From the NCBI RefSeq assembly GCF_964291045.1, contig NZ_OZ197277.1, positions 1,488,001 through 1,552,000 of the forward strand: 64,000 nucleotides of DNA, given 5' to 3'. The notes beneath the pieces are model-generated. The model did no database searches. It was not told the origin of the DNA and was given only the letters and a program-made list of their open reading frames with translations. Positions 8,890-17,302 of this stretch are shown here, one piece after another; position 1 is the first letter of the stretch; every line of letters begins with the position of its first letter. A program made the translations under genes and the position numbers. This stretch comes from PALSA-1444 sp964291045. Lineage in GTDB: Bacteria > Chlamydiota > Chlamydiia > Chlamydiales > Rhabdochlamydiaceae.

Positions 8890-8891
8890 GG

Positions 8892-10604
8892 TTATTCTCT
8901 TTTTTTAACGGTAAGAAGTGATGTCACTTTGTTAAAAGGAGTCACACTCTCTAGACTTAAGTCTGCTTGATGAATGAGCTTTTGAAACTCTTTTAAGCTC
9001 CTCTCTTTTCCTCCTGTCATGATGAGCATATGAAGATCCAGTAACGCTCCTTCATACCCCTCTTCCTCTTGAACTTTTTCCAAAATGTAGATTCTATCAG
9101 AGAGGTTATCAGATAAAGAGTCCCTTGCTTTTTTTAATAGAATAAGAGCCTCTTTATCATCCCAATCGTGTAACACTCTTGAGAGAATGCAGCCGTTCAT
9201 GTTTTTAATAGGCCACGGTTCAAAAAAATGCCCAGGTGTTAATACGATTTGATCTTTTAACTGAAGTGGCACTTTGACAATATCAAGAACATGAGGGAGA
9301 TCAAATAGATACCCTTCTAAATGAGGGTGCGCTTTCATAAGAGAAAATAAAAGCGTTCCTGATCCTCCTCCAATATCTACAATGCGCTCATGTGTTAAGA
9401 AAGAGGGAATACTTTCTAAATGTTCATAATCTTCTTTTGCATAGCTAGCTAAAGCGTCATGATAGAGGCTATTTTTCTCAGGGTGATCTCCTAACCATTC
9501 AAACCACGTCTTGTGAAATGCTTTGGGGAAAAAAGGGGCTCCTGTTTTTAGGCTCTCTTCAATATTTTGCCAACATGTTAAATGCTCTTCTCTCCATAGT
9601 GTTGCAGCATAGGCAAGGGTCCGGGGGTGATCTTTTCGTAAAAAAGCCCCTCTTGAAGTACACTCCCAACACTTATCTTCTCTTAACATCACAAACTGCA
9701 TCTCTTGAAGCGCTTTCAGAAGTTTATCTAGGGCGTGTAAAGGAATATTTAGCTGATTACTGAGCTCCTGACTTTTTTGAGGAAGATGATCAAAGAGATG
9801 AAAATGATGCCCGGCTTGCAGCGTATAAAAGCGCCAGTAAGAAGTGAGCTCTCTAGAAACTTCATGAAAAGCATCTACCCCAGATTTTCTAAGGACTCCT
9901 ACAACATGTCCCTCTTCAGAGATCCGGATAAGAGCGCCTTCTAATGTCTCAGCTCTTGCAATCCCATTATAAAACGGCTCTACGTTTAAAAATCGGTGAG
10001 AAGTGATCTCTTCTCCTTTTTGGTTAATGTGAAACCATCCTCTTTGATCTTTGGCTCTTGCAAATCCTTTATGATACACATCAAGATCAAGAAACCGCTT
10101 ATTATGGATGAACTCTCCCCTGGGATTAATATGAGTGTAAAATCCTTTCGCCTCTTGCACACAAGCAGCTCCGTCATGAAAGTCCCCTACATAAGTAAAA
10201 ACATGGGGATAAGCTTTTTTCCCTTCAAGATTTAAGTGAAAAAAGTTTCCGTTGAAGTCTTGTACAGCACATAGCCCTTCTTGGTAGTTACCGCACCACC
10301 TGTATCTCTCGGGGTAAATGGGCTCTCCTCTTTCATTGATATGATACCATCCTGATGTATCTACAACAGTCGATCTTTGATGATAAAACCCAAAGGTTCT
10401 TAAGAACCTTTGGGAATAGATGGCCTCTCCTTTTTCATTAATATGAAAAGACCCTGTGAAATCTTCTACGGGAGCTAGGCCTGGCGCATGAAACTTTAAG
10501 ACAGATAGAAATCTGGGAGTATAAGCTGGCACCCCTTGATGGTGATGATGCGTATTATCCTCTGCAACTTCATACTCCTGCCAGAGTAGCTTTTGACTCT
10601 TCAT
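8892..10604 (-). CDS. WG-repeat / O-methyltransferase fusion protein
   Basis: 570 residues with two parts. Residues about 45-240 contain five or so ~38-residue WG/WD-like repeats of the form GxFHINxxGEx-I-Y-xRF-xxxxx-F-xxGxAxAxD, including GWYHINERGEPIYPERY, GFYTHINPRGEFIHNKRF and GWFHINQKGEEITSHRF. Residues about 250-570 are a class I O-methyltransferase of the plant/caffeate-type family. They have a winged-helix-like dimerisation segment, the SAM motif VDIGGGSGTLLF (409-420), and LSRVLHDWDD carrying the catalytic His. The start has AGGAG 7 nt upstream and overlaps the radical SAM gene by 35 bp, so translation is coupled. The repeats may recognise the substrate or a partner. I know of no characterised protein with this pairing. 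Confidence 0.85.
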   Translation of the reverse strand: MKSQKLLWQEYEVAEDNTHHHHQGVPAYTPRFLSVLKFHAPGLAPVEDFTGSFHINEKGEAIYSQRFLRTFGFYHQRSTVVDTSGWYHINERGEPIYPERYRWCGNYQEGLCAVQDFNGNFFHLNLEGKKAYPHVFTYVGDFHDGAACVQEAKGFYTHINPRGEFIHNKRFLDLDVYHKGFARAKDQRGWFHINQKGEEITSHRFLNVEPFYNGIARAETLEGALIRISEEGHVVGVLRKSGVDAFHEVSRELTSYWRFYTLQAGHHFHLFDHLPQKSQELSNQLNIPLHALDKLLKALQEMQFVMLREDKCWECTSRGAFLRKDHPRTLAYAATLWREEHLTCWQNIEESLKTGAPFFPKAFHKTWFEWLGDHPEKNSLYHDALASYAKEDYEHLESIPSFLTHERIVDIGGGSGTLLFSLMKAHPHLEGYLFDLPHVLDIVKVPLQLKDQIVLTPGHFFEPWPIKNMNGCILSRVLHDWDDKEALILLKKARDSLSDNLSDRIYILEKVQEEEGYEGALLDLHMLIMTGGKERSLKEFQKLIHQADLSLESVTPFNKVTSLLTVKKRE

Positions 10605-11643
10605 GACTTAACTCCTCTGTTTTTTTTCTCATATTGCACCCTCTACAGACAGCGTGTTCTAAATAGTTTTTCTGAAGGTTTTGATAAGAGGGGCTATTCC
10701 ACACGGATTCTATGGAAGTGTCATAAAGGTTTCCAAACTCTCCTAGTTTTAGTCTCTCTTCATTAGGCGCGCAGCACGGGTTAAATCTCCCTTCTGCAGA
10801 GACCCACGCCTCTTGTCCTAAGAAAGGACATTTGCCTTCTGGAACAAGTTCATGTAAAGCAGTAGGAGCTAGTGGATAGATATTTTCTAAGACAACTTTT
10901 GAGCCATCAGGAAGTCTTACTTCTTCAGCTACTTGCATCGCCTCTAGTGCAATCGCATTCCATCTATGAATGGCATCTTGACTTCTTCTTAAGTTCTCTT
11001 TTGCCATCGCTTCAGTAAAGACCCAAAGATGGTGCCCTTTCACCCGGTTGACTCCTAAAGAGGCTGCTAGCCTAATCACATCAGGAATCTCTTCAAGTCC
11101 AATTTCCATGAAGGTAAGCTGAAAGGTAATACGGCAAAAATTTCCCCCTTCTGCTTGAATACGGTCTCTTACTTTAATGAACTCCTTAATTTGATGAAGC
11201 CTTTGCTCAAAGTTAGATCCAATCATGATGAGCTCAGAGGTTTTTTTCGTAGCTCCGTTCCAAGATATTTTAACATCAGAGGCAACAGGGATGATCTTTT
11301 CTCCCCACTTAGCTCCTCCAAATTTGGGGAAGGTGCCGTTTGTGGTGAGATTAAGCTTCACCCCGTACTCTTGACAAAGGTTTAAGATCTCTTCAAAGTC
11401 ACGGTATAAAAGAGGCTCTCCCATGGTAGAGGGTATAATCTCTCTTAAGGGAGATCCTCTAGACTCTTCTAACACTTTCCGAATGAGCGCAATATCCATC
11501 CGTCTACGGGGTCTTTTCTCATCTTTACGCTGCTTTTGACATGTGCTATAAATTGAGTGCTCTTCACACATGATGCACTTGAGGTTACAATCGTCAGGAT
11601 TGGTATCAAATGTGATACGCCAAGGACCTTGCTTTGTTGTCAT
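10570..11643 (-). CDS. Radical SAM/SPASM-type enzyme
   Basis: 357 residues from the ATG at 11643 (AAGGAG 7 nt upstream); a longer frame to 11727 overlaps the preceding gene heavily and has no ribosome site. The radical SAM cluster motif C-x3-C-x2-C is at C19, C23 and C26 (CNLKCIMC). A glycine-rich GEPLLYRDFEEIL follows, as in SAM-binding enzymes of this class. The C-terminal region has auxiliary-cluster cysteines in a SPASM-like pattern (CPFLGQEAWVSAEGRFNPCC then AVCRGCNMR). Such enzymes carry out radical modification of peptides, sugars or small molecules. Its place between a glycosyltransferase and a methyltransferase, with overlaps at both ends, argues for a shared pathway. The substrate cannot be read from the sequence. 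Confidence 0.85.
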   Translation of the reverse strand: MTTKQGPWRITFDTNPDDCNLKCIMCEEHSIYSTCQKQRKDEKRPRRRMDIALIRKVLEESRGSPLREIIPSTMGEPLLYRDFEEILNLCQEYGVKLNLTTNGTFPKFGGAKWGEKIIPVASDVKISWNGATKKTSELIMIGSNFEQRLHQIKEFIKVRDRIQAEGGNFCRITFQLTFMEIGLEEIPDVIRLAASLGVNRVKGHHLWVFTEAMAKENLRRSQDAIHRWNAIALEAMQVAEEVRLPDGSKVVLENIYPLAPTALHELVPEGKCPFLGQEAWVSAEGRFNPCCAPNEERLKLGEFGNLYDTSIESVWNSPSYQNLQKNYLEHAVCRGCNMRKKTEELSHEESKATLAGV

Positions 11644-12949
11644 CAGATGACTCCTTTTGGTGAATAACTTGTTGATAAAGATCAATGATTTGCTGGGTAT
11701 GCTCTTCAATGGACGGTATGTGTCCATCTACAGATTGGATGTAGCCTCTTTGAATCAGCTGTAAGGAAAGATCAGGGTTTTCGATGAGCCTCTCCATTTG
11801 CAAGCTTAAGCTTGTAGAATCCCTATGTGTAAAGAGAAGGCCATTGATTTCATGATGAATATACTCTTTCATCCCGCCGTAATTAGCTGTAATGACAGGC
11901 ACTTTAGCCTCGAGTGCTTCATGAATCACAAGAGGAGAGTTTTCTCCCCAAATGGACGGTACGACAATCGCATCGACATGGTTAAACACATCTTCTACAA
12001 TCTGCTCATTACGGTATCCCCCCATCCACTCTATCTTTGCTTCTACTTCAGCCCCGAGCTCTTTCACATAACTTTTAAGAGATCTCGTAAACGGCTCTAA
12101 AGCGCTTCCCCAAATTTTAAGCCGCGCTTTTCCTTGAAGCTTGCTAAACCCTTCAATCAGATGAAAAATTCCTTTTGCCTGTTTATGTGTCCCAATATAG
12201 CCAAAGACAAAGGCATCTTCTTTTTCTCTTTTTCTTCCCTGAAGCCTCTTTTGATAAAAGCCGTAGTCAAGATAGATAACTTTTGACTCAAGGGTATTAA
12301 AATCTTTTATGAACCTATCTTTTAGATAGTGAGAAGGAGCAATGAAGCAGTCCACATAAGAGCTCATCTGCTGAACATGATCCATTCGTTTTTCTACCCA
12401 TAAGCTCCAATGCTTTAAGTCATCTGGATCATCTTGATGACTAAAATATCTAGAGTAGCACTGTTTAGCACATTTACTATGTTCTTGAGAATCACACACA
12501 GGATAGAGATTAAGCCCCTTAGCATTGGTTCCTTGAAGAAACTGCCCTCTTGGACACATGAGCCAAAAATCATGCAAAGTAAATACAATGGGGATATTTC
12601 TGATACGCGCTTTTTCAATAAGAGAGGTCGATAAGTGATTGAGGTGCCCAATATGAATCACATCAGGACAGTTTTGCTCTAAAAGCTGATCAAAAGCGTC
12701 ATCTACTTTTTCATGACGGTAGCCATCTTTTGCATGCGCCATATTGATGAGACACACATCAATTGCAGGGCAGGTTAAATCTTTTTCCCAAGAGGTAGAG
12801 TATTCTCTCCGGTAGGCATTTTCTTCTCTTGTAAAGACAGTCACCTGATGACCTTGACGGACAAGTTCATGACAAAGCATTTGAGAATACACCTCAGATC
12901 CTGCATTATACCGGTAAGGGTATCCATGGATCACTTTTAAAATTTTCAT
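11606..12949 (-). CDS. Family 4 (GT-B) glycosyltransferase
   Basis: 447 residues with GT-B hallmarks. The N-terminal acceptor domain starts MKILKVIHGYPYRYNAGSEV, a glycine-containing acceptor loop. The C-terminal donor domain contains FGYIGTHKQAKGIFHLIEGF and ENSPLVIHEALEAKVPVITA, with the E-x7-E pattern that binds the donor sugar nucleotide. A cysteine-rich insert around residues 150-170 (CDSQEHSKCAKQC) resembles that in some other bacterial GT4 proteins and may bind metal. There is no membrane span. The gene overlaps the downstream radical SAM gene by 38 bp and follows the phosphatase gene by 34 nt. The acceptor is unknown. Confidence 0.88.
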   Translation of the reverse strand: MKILKVIHGYPYRYNAGSEVYSQMLCHELVRQGHQVTVFTREENAYRREYSTSWEKDLTCPAIDVCLINMAHAKDGYRHEKVDDAFDQLLEQNCPDVIHIGHLNHLSTSLIEKARIRNIPIVFTLHDFWLMCPRGQFLQGTNAKGLNLYPVCDSQEHSKCAKQCYSRYFSHQDDPDDLKHWSLWVEKRMDHVQQMSSYVDCFIAPSHYLKDRFIKDFNTLESKVIYLDYGFYQKRLQGRKREKEDAFVFGYIGTHKQAKGIFHLIEGFSKLQGKARLKIWGSALEPFTRSLKSYVKELGAEVEAKIEWMGGYRNEQIVEDVFNHVDAIVVPSIWGENSPLVIHEALEAKVPVITANYGGMKEYIHHEINGLLFTHRDSTSLSLQMERLIENPDLSLQLIQRGYIQSVDGHIPSIEEHTQQIIDLYQQVIHQKESSDDNKARSLAYHI

Positions 12950-12983
12950 ACTCCTATCCTCTTTTGAAACATCCGCTGTTTTA

Positions 12984-13670
12984 TCATGACTTTATAGATC
13001 CTTTTTCAGAAGTAAGAGTAAGTCCTGTAAGTAAATCACTCTTATACAAAATTGTTGTCTTATGCCCTTTAGAGTACAGCGTAATCCCCTCTTCTTCTAA
13101 AGCAATCACAACGCCTTCTAAAAAATCCGGGATACAGCTGTTTAGAGAGGAATATCTATTTAAAAAGGCAGTAATCAGCGCAATGATGATGTCGTGAGAG
13201 ATCATGAGACAAGGAAAAGTCTCTATATGAAAGAGATAGTTTAAAAAAAGATGCACGCCTTCTCTACAAGATCTCATACCTAAAAGAGAAATATCTTGCA
13301 GAAGAAGATCTCCAATCTCTTTAAAGTGAAGCTGTAAAAAAAGAAGAGAGGCTTGAGCAGGATCTTCCACAAAGGGGCCTGGATCTCCAAGAAGTGCACT
13401 CTCATGAATAGGGAGATTCTTATTCAATCCTTCTTGAATAGCTTCTGCTGTTTGCATGCATCTTTTTAAAGGACTTGTATAAATCGCTTTTAAAGGAATA
13501 GATTGTAAGTTTTTTCCTAAAGCAATTGATTGTGTGATCCCCTCTTCTGTTAAAGGGATATCTATCCCTAAAGATCCTGCTAAAAATGGCTCTCTTGCCC
13601 CGTGTCTTAAGAGTATGGCAACTTTCTTACTTTCATTAACTAAAGGAAGAACCGTTTGCCACTTGATCAT
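12984..13670 (-). CDS. Histidine phosphatase (phosphoglycerate mutase superfamily)
   Basis: 228 residues from the ATG at 13670, which overlaps the upstream stop as ATGA and has AGGA 8 nt before it; a longer frame to 13748 lies inside the epimerase gene. The RHG motif (R22-H23-G24 in AILLRHGAREPF) supplies the phosphorylated His. PLTEEGITQSIALG and YTSPLKRCMQTAEAI follow as in the family, and SHDIIIALITAFL carries the second catalytic His. It should be a phosphomonoesterase on a sugar phosphate or related small molecule. Its position between an epimerase and a glycosyltransferase suggests it dephosphorylates a pathway intermediate (inference). Confidence 0.85.
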   Translation of the reverse strand: MIKWQTVLPLVNESKKVAILLRHGAREPFLAGSLGIDIPLTEEGITQSIALGKNLQSIPLKAIYTSPLKRCMQTAEAIQEGLNKNLPIHESALLGDPGPFVEDPAQASLLFLQLHFKEIGDLLLQDISLLGMRSCREGVHLFLNYLFHIETFPCLMISHDIIIALITAFLNRYSSLNSCIPDFLEGVVIALEEEGITLYSKGHKTTILYKSDLLTGLTLTSEKGSIKS

Positions 13671-14575
13671 GGAAAAGATCCTAAGTGAAGGCGGTATTCT
13701 TGAATGAGTCTTTTCATACCCTCTTCTACTGTTGTAGACGCTCTCCAACCCAGCAGCTCATAAGCAAGGGCGGGGTCTCCCCAAAATCTTGCCACATCAA
13801 AGGATCTAGAGGGTCTTTCTTCAAGAGTAATATCGTAAAAGCTCTCTTTCTTGGCAATTTCTGCGACTTCTCCTAAGCTCATTCCCCTTCCTGTTGTTAA
13901 GTGAAGAGAAGGAAGAGATTGTTTCTCTGTAGAGAGGAGGAAGATAACTCTTAAAATCCCTTGGATCACATCATCTAAGTAGGTGAAATCAAACACATTG
14001 TGACTCCCCTCAATATAAATGGGGGCACCCGTTGCAGAAGCTCTACAAAAGGCAGGGATTACCCGGTTAGGATGGTCGTGAACGGATCCAAAAACATTGG
14101 AAAAACGGATAATAGATGTAGTAAGACCACTTTGAGATGCTTCTTGAATAAGATCTTCCGCTGCTTTTTTTGATTCTCCGTAGATATTAACAGGTTTTAG
14201 GGGTGTATCATCACGGACGGGGCAAATATGAGGCTCTCCATACACCTCTCTACTACTTGCATAGATGACCCAAGGAGAAGAGGGTTCTAAGGAAGCCGCT
14301 TTTAGAACCTGTTTTGTTCCCTCTACATTAAAGCGCCAGCAAAGATCTCGGTTTTTCTCTCCATCGATGACACGGGATACTGCCCCAAGATGGATGACAC
14401 CGTGAACTCCTTTGATACGAGAATGAAGAGATACTCCATCTAATATATCTCCATAATCTACATCACTAATGTGAGCCTTAGGATCAATGCCAATGATTTC
14501 CATGCCAAGGGAGAGGAGTTTTGTTTTTAAGGCAGAGCCAATGAGCCCTTTAGAGCCTGTTATTAAAATTTTCAT
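13667..14575 (-). CDS. NAD-dependent sugar epimerase/dehydratase (extended SDR)
   Basis: 302 residues. The Rossmann dinucleotide motif G-x2-G-x2-G is at 7-13 (GSKGLIG). The catalytic YxxxK is Y132-K136 in NIYGESKKAAEDL, and the upstream ASSREVYGE supplies the Ser/Thr. IIRFSNVFG and FTYLDDVIQGI are typical of UDP/GDP-sugar epimerases and 4-reductases. It probably makes the nucleotide sugar used by the operon's glycosyltransferase. It is the first gene of a minus-strand operon that runs on through phosphatase, glycosyltransferase, radical SAM, methyltransferase fusion and acetyltransferase, with ATGA coupling to the phosphatase. The promoter should lie in 14576-14660, an AT-rich gap in which I see no definite boxes. 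Confidence 0.9.
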   Translation of the reverse strand: MKILITGSKGLIGSALKTKLLSLGMEIIGIDPKAHISDVDYGDILDGVSLHSRIKGVHGVIHLGAVSRVIDGEKNRDLCWRFNVEGTKQVLKAASLEPSSPWVIYASSREVYGEPHICPVRDDTPLKPVNIYGESKKAAEDLIQEASQSGLTTSIIRFSNVFGSVHDHPNRVIPAFCRASATGAPIYIEGSHNVFDFTYLDDVIQGILRVIFLLSTEKQSLPSLHLTTGRGMSLGEVAEIAKKESFYDITLEERPSRSFDVARFWGDPALAYELLGWRASTTVEEGMKRLIQEYRLHLGSFP

Positions 14576-14659
14576 GATAGACAGCTATTTTAAATTGCCA
14601 TTATCATTTTCTTGAAAATTAAAATCTACTTTTTATCTCTTATATTCAGAACTGACGTA

Positions 14660-14815
14660 TTAAAATTCTCCAAGTAGGCAGCGAGCTAGGAATTTAGGAG
14701 AATATGCACACTCTTTTATCTTCAATTTGAGCTTTTTATGAGGGTCTACGGCTTTTATAATAGAGAGCGCTACTTTCCTGAGTATGGATAAGTTAGTCGG
14801 CCCTGATTTATTCAC
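14660..14815 (-). pseudogene. C-terminal remnant of a second transposase-like gene
   Basis: A minus-strand frame ending at TAA 14660-14662 reads NLSILRKVALSIIKAVDPH and then a basic stretch to ...ARCLLGEF. The LRK-AL-hydrophobic pattern followed by a basic tail resembles the end of ISAs1/IS4-type DDE transposases. The frame upstream of 14797 belongs to the inverted repeat of the IS5-type element, so the simplest reading is that the IS inserted into this gene and only its tail remains. The remnant is short, so the family call is tentative. Confidence 0.35.
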
Positions 14816-16239
14816 TTAAGGACTAAAATGCCTTCATCTATTTTTTAGGTATACCTTTGATCGGCTCTAAATTGGAGGTCGTCATTCCATAGTTTGAGGA
14901 TCCATAATTGTATGAGAGCATAAAAAATCCTTAGCTTCCTAAGGATTATTCTAAAATTGTGTCCTATTGCAGAGAGATTCGCTTGCATTTGATCGCCAAG
15001 GATCCCTTTCAGATAGCATCTACCTAATCTTACAATCTTGCTTCATATGTCCTATCCACGGCTCTATAGCTTGCCTTCTCTTAAGTAACTTCTTAAGGTA
15101 GGCAGGAAGCTTTTTTGTCCTACTAACGAGCACTTCTGCATCATCTACATCATGTTTTCTAAAACCTAAGTCCACTAGGATGCGCTTAATAGGAACAGAG
15201 CTATTTTCTTATCCATTTTTCTTTGCAGCTTTAAGTAGATGACCGTCGTAAGGAGCTCCAGGATATGCTTTTGAACTTAAGATAATCCCTTTTTTCTCTG
15301 TAAGAAGAATGCATACTTCACATCCAAATTCGTAAGGTTTACCCGCCTTGCCTTTAGCAATACAAGAGACATGAGGTTCATGGGGGCTATAGATTTTAGA
15401 GGCATCATTTCGTTCTTGAAGAACAAGTCTTGCTCCTATGGTAGCTTCTTTAAAAAGATCTCTAGGGTATTTTTCTAGAACAGGGCTTAGCTCTTGTAAC
15501 ACCTTTCTCACATATGTTCTTAGACGTCCTAAACATGTTTTAGCTCTTCCATATCTTTTGCAGTGTCTCCATTTTTGATATTCAAAAAGAGCTCTTTTTG
15601 AGGCTCGAAGATAGGTCCATTTTAGAGAGATGTGAGCTTTGTGAGCCTCCCTTACAATTCTCTCTAAAATGCGCTTAAGTAATTTATTATCAGTTGGATA
15701 GCTGATTACTTTAGGCATTACAGTCGTATCAGTAATTGTTTGGCTAAGTTCAGTAGGGGTGATTGTTTTGGTGCTAATAGCTATTGAGACAGAAGTCTTA
15801 AGAATTTTTTCTAGTCCTTCAGGGCTGAAGTCTCTGACGCCATCTAGTGAGTGTGGTGGGACGGATAGGAAAATCTTGCTGAAAAAAATCATACCCGCAA
15901 AAAAATTGCCAGTACACATTTTCTACCCACTTGGATACCACTCTTTACACCTATAACAACTCTTGTGGGAACAAGAGGGCGGCTAACTCCTAGTTTAAAA
16001 TACTCTGCGCACTTTTCTTCAAGTGTTTGCCAAGGAATAGAAGCTGCTAGTTTACACAGTTCATGATCAGGGTTGATCATCTGGCTCAATCGAGTTTTAA
16101 AAAGCTGATCTTGGTTCTGAACAAGCGATTTTGGCTTCATCGATTTTCCCTATTTTAAACTAACAGTTATAAAAAATAAGCCAATCTTCTGCATCTTATT
16201 TTGATTTTTCTATAGAGAAATAGACTAAATCAGGGCCAA
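14797..16239 (-). mobile_element. Decayed IS5-family insertion element with terminal inverted repeats
   Basis: A 1443-bp element. Its left end starts TCGGCCCTGATTTATTC and its right end, read inward, TTGGCCCTGATTTAGTC, so the first ~17 bp match with two differences and partial matching continues. The flanks are TTAG (14793-14796) and CTAG (16240-16243), consistent with the 4-bp YTAR target duplications known for IS5 elements, here differing by one base. Inside is one transposase gene on the minus strand, broken by frameshifts, a stop and a small deletion. The element is therefore immobile unless a related transposase acts in trans. Confidence 0.75.
14845..16140 (-). pseudogene. Broken IS5-family transposase
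   Basis: Three pieces in different frames make up one transposase. The N-terminus (16140 to about 15950) reads MINPDHELCKLAASIPWQ and RPLVPTRVVIG. The middle (about 15919-15209) has FFAGMIFFSKIF, EGLEKIL, TDTTVMPKVISYPTDNKLL with a catalytic Asp, and KAGKPYEFGCEV. The C-terminus (about 15208-14845) includes RILVDLGFRKHD, IEPWIGHMKQDC, then after a one-base slip RLGRCYLKGILGDQMQ and NLSAIGHNFRIILRK, ending with a TAA at 14845. Relative to the family, about 14 residues are missing after VVIG together with a frameshift. A stop lies near 15209 and a single-base insertion near 15030. Function is lost. Confidence 0.9.
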
Positions 16240-16348
16240 CTAGTTTAAAAAAAGCCAAGAATTCTTTTTGATTATAAAGTGGAACATGTAAGAAAAAAGG
16301 CACCTCCAGATAACCTGAAGATGTCTTTGTAGTATCTAACACTAAAAA

Positions 16349-16433
<85 letters not shown>

Positions 16434-16513
16434 GATAGACTCTTATTTGTAAAACACAAGAGTCTAACTAAAATACCAGTTTGTTTTCAAGAAAAGAACG
16501 TCAAAATCCTCTC

Positions 16514-17266
16514 TTATTCCAAAGATTCGTTATTTTCTTCTGTAGTGTCCTTTATTTCAGGCACTTGCAGAAGATCTTCCACGATCACAACAAGCTCTTC
16601 TCTTGCAGAACTGAGCGCTTCTTGAGCTTGCTGATCTTTATACTTTTGAATCGATGCAGAAATGAGAGTTGTTGGAGGCGGTATCAATTGAGGAAACACC
16701 ATAGGAGCTACTGGAGCTTGTACAATAGGCTCTTGAGTCACTTCACTTTTAGCTTCTTTTGTCTCAGGTGTAGAAGTCTCTACTGTCTCTTGTTTGGCTT
16801 TTTGCTCATCTCGTTGCTCGTGACTTCTTCTTCTGCGGTTACGGCGTCTTTCCCGTTTATGCTCAAGAACTGTTTCTGATACCGTTTCATGGGTGATTTT
16901 TTCTTCACGGGTAGTAAGAGACTCTGCGATATGAGAAATCTCTTCGATCTCTTCTTCAATTTCTACTTCTTTACGAGGGGGAAGCTCTTTTCCTCCGCCA
17001 ATTTTAATTGTGCGCTCAGGCTGCGCAGCTTTAAGAGAGACTCTCACTTCTTTCCCTTCCACCACTTGATAGTCGGCAACAGGAAGAAGGAACGGTTTTG
17101 GCTTATCTAAGCTTCTAAAGAAAAGAGCTAAGCCAAAGGAAACAATTTCTACCGCATCGACAGAAAAATCTTCATCAGTTGTATGCTTTGTGCTACGTAC
17201 AATGAGTCGGTAACCATCTCGCGGAGTAATAATTGTTTCAATAATAGGTTCGCGGGTAAAATTCAC
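16514..17266 (-). CDS. Conserved chlamydial hypothetical protein next to gap
   Basis: 250 residues. Residues 1-85 look like a compact domain (REPIIETIITPRDGYRLIV, VDAVEIVSFGLALFFRSL, FLLPVADYQVVEGKEVRVSL). Residues 95-190 are highly charged and probably disordered, with a Glu-rich run then an Arg-rich run RERRRNRRRR. The tail has a Pro-rich stretch (about 190-205) and ends acidic. There is no signal peptide or membrane span. In C. trachomatis a hypothetical gene (CT504, from memory) also sits beside gapA, so this is probably its counterpart by position. The basic patch suggests nucleic-acid or ribosome contact, but that is inference. It starts 36 nt after the gap stop on the same strand. Confidence 0.75.
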   Translation of the reverse strand: MNFTREPIIETIITPRDGYRLIVRSTKHTTDEDFSVDAVEIVSFGLALFFRSLDKPKPFLLPVADYQVVEGKEVRVSLKAAQPERTIKIGGGKELPPRKEVEIEEEIEEISHIAESLTTREEKITHETVSETVLEHKRERRRNRRRRSHEQRDEQKAKQETVETSTPETKEAKSEVTQEPIVQAPVAPMVFPQLIPPPTTLISASIQKYKDQQAQEALSSAREELVVIVEDLLQVPEIKDTTEENNESLE

Positions 17267-17302
17267 AGGTCTAACCTTTTGTTGACAAGTTAAGTGTTAT
17301 CC

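Noticed and set aside
11644..11727. Longer N-terminus for the radical SAM protein
   Set aside because: Would overlap the glycosyltransferase gene by 121 bp; the ATG at 11643 has a clear AAGGAG and begins right before the cluster motif.
16195..16348. Open minus-strand frame between tRNA-Leu and the IS5 element (VLDTTKTSSGYLEVPFF...)
   Set aside because: No ATG, overlaps the inverted repeat of the IS at its end, and is short enough to be chance.
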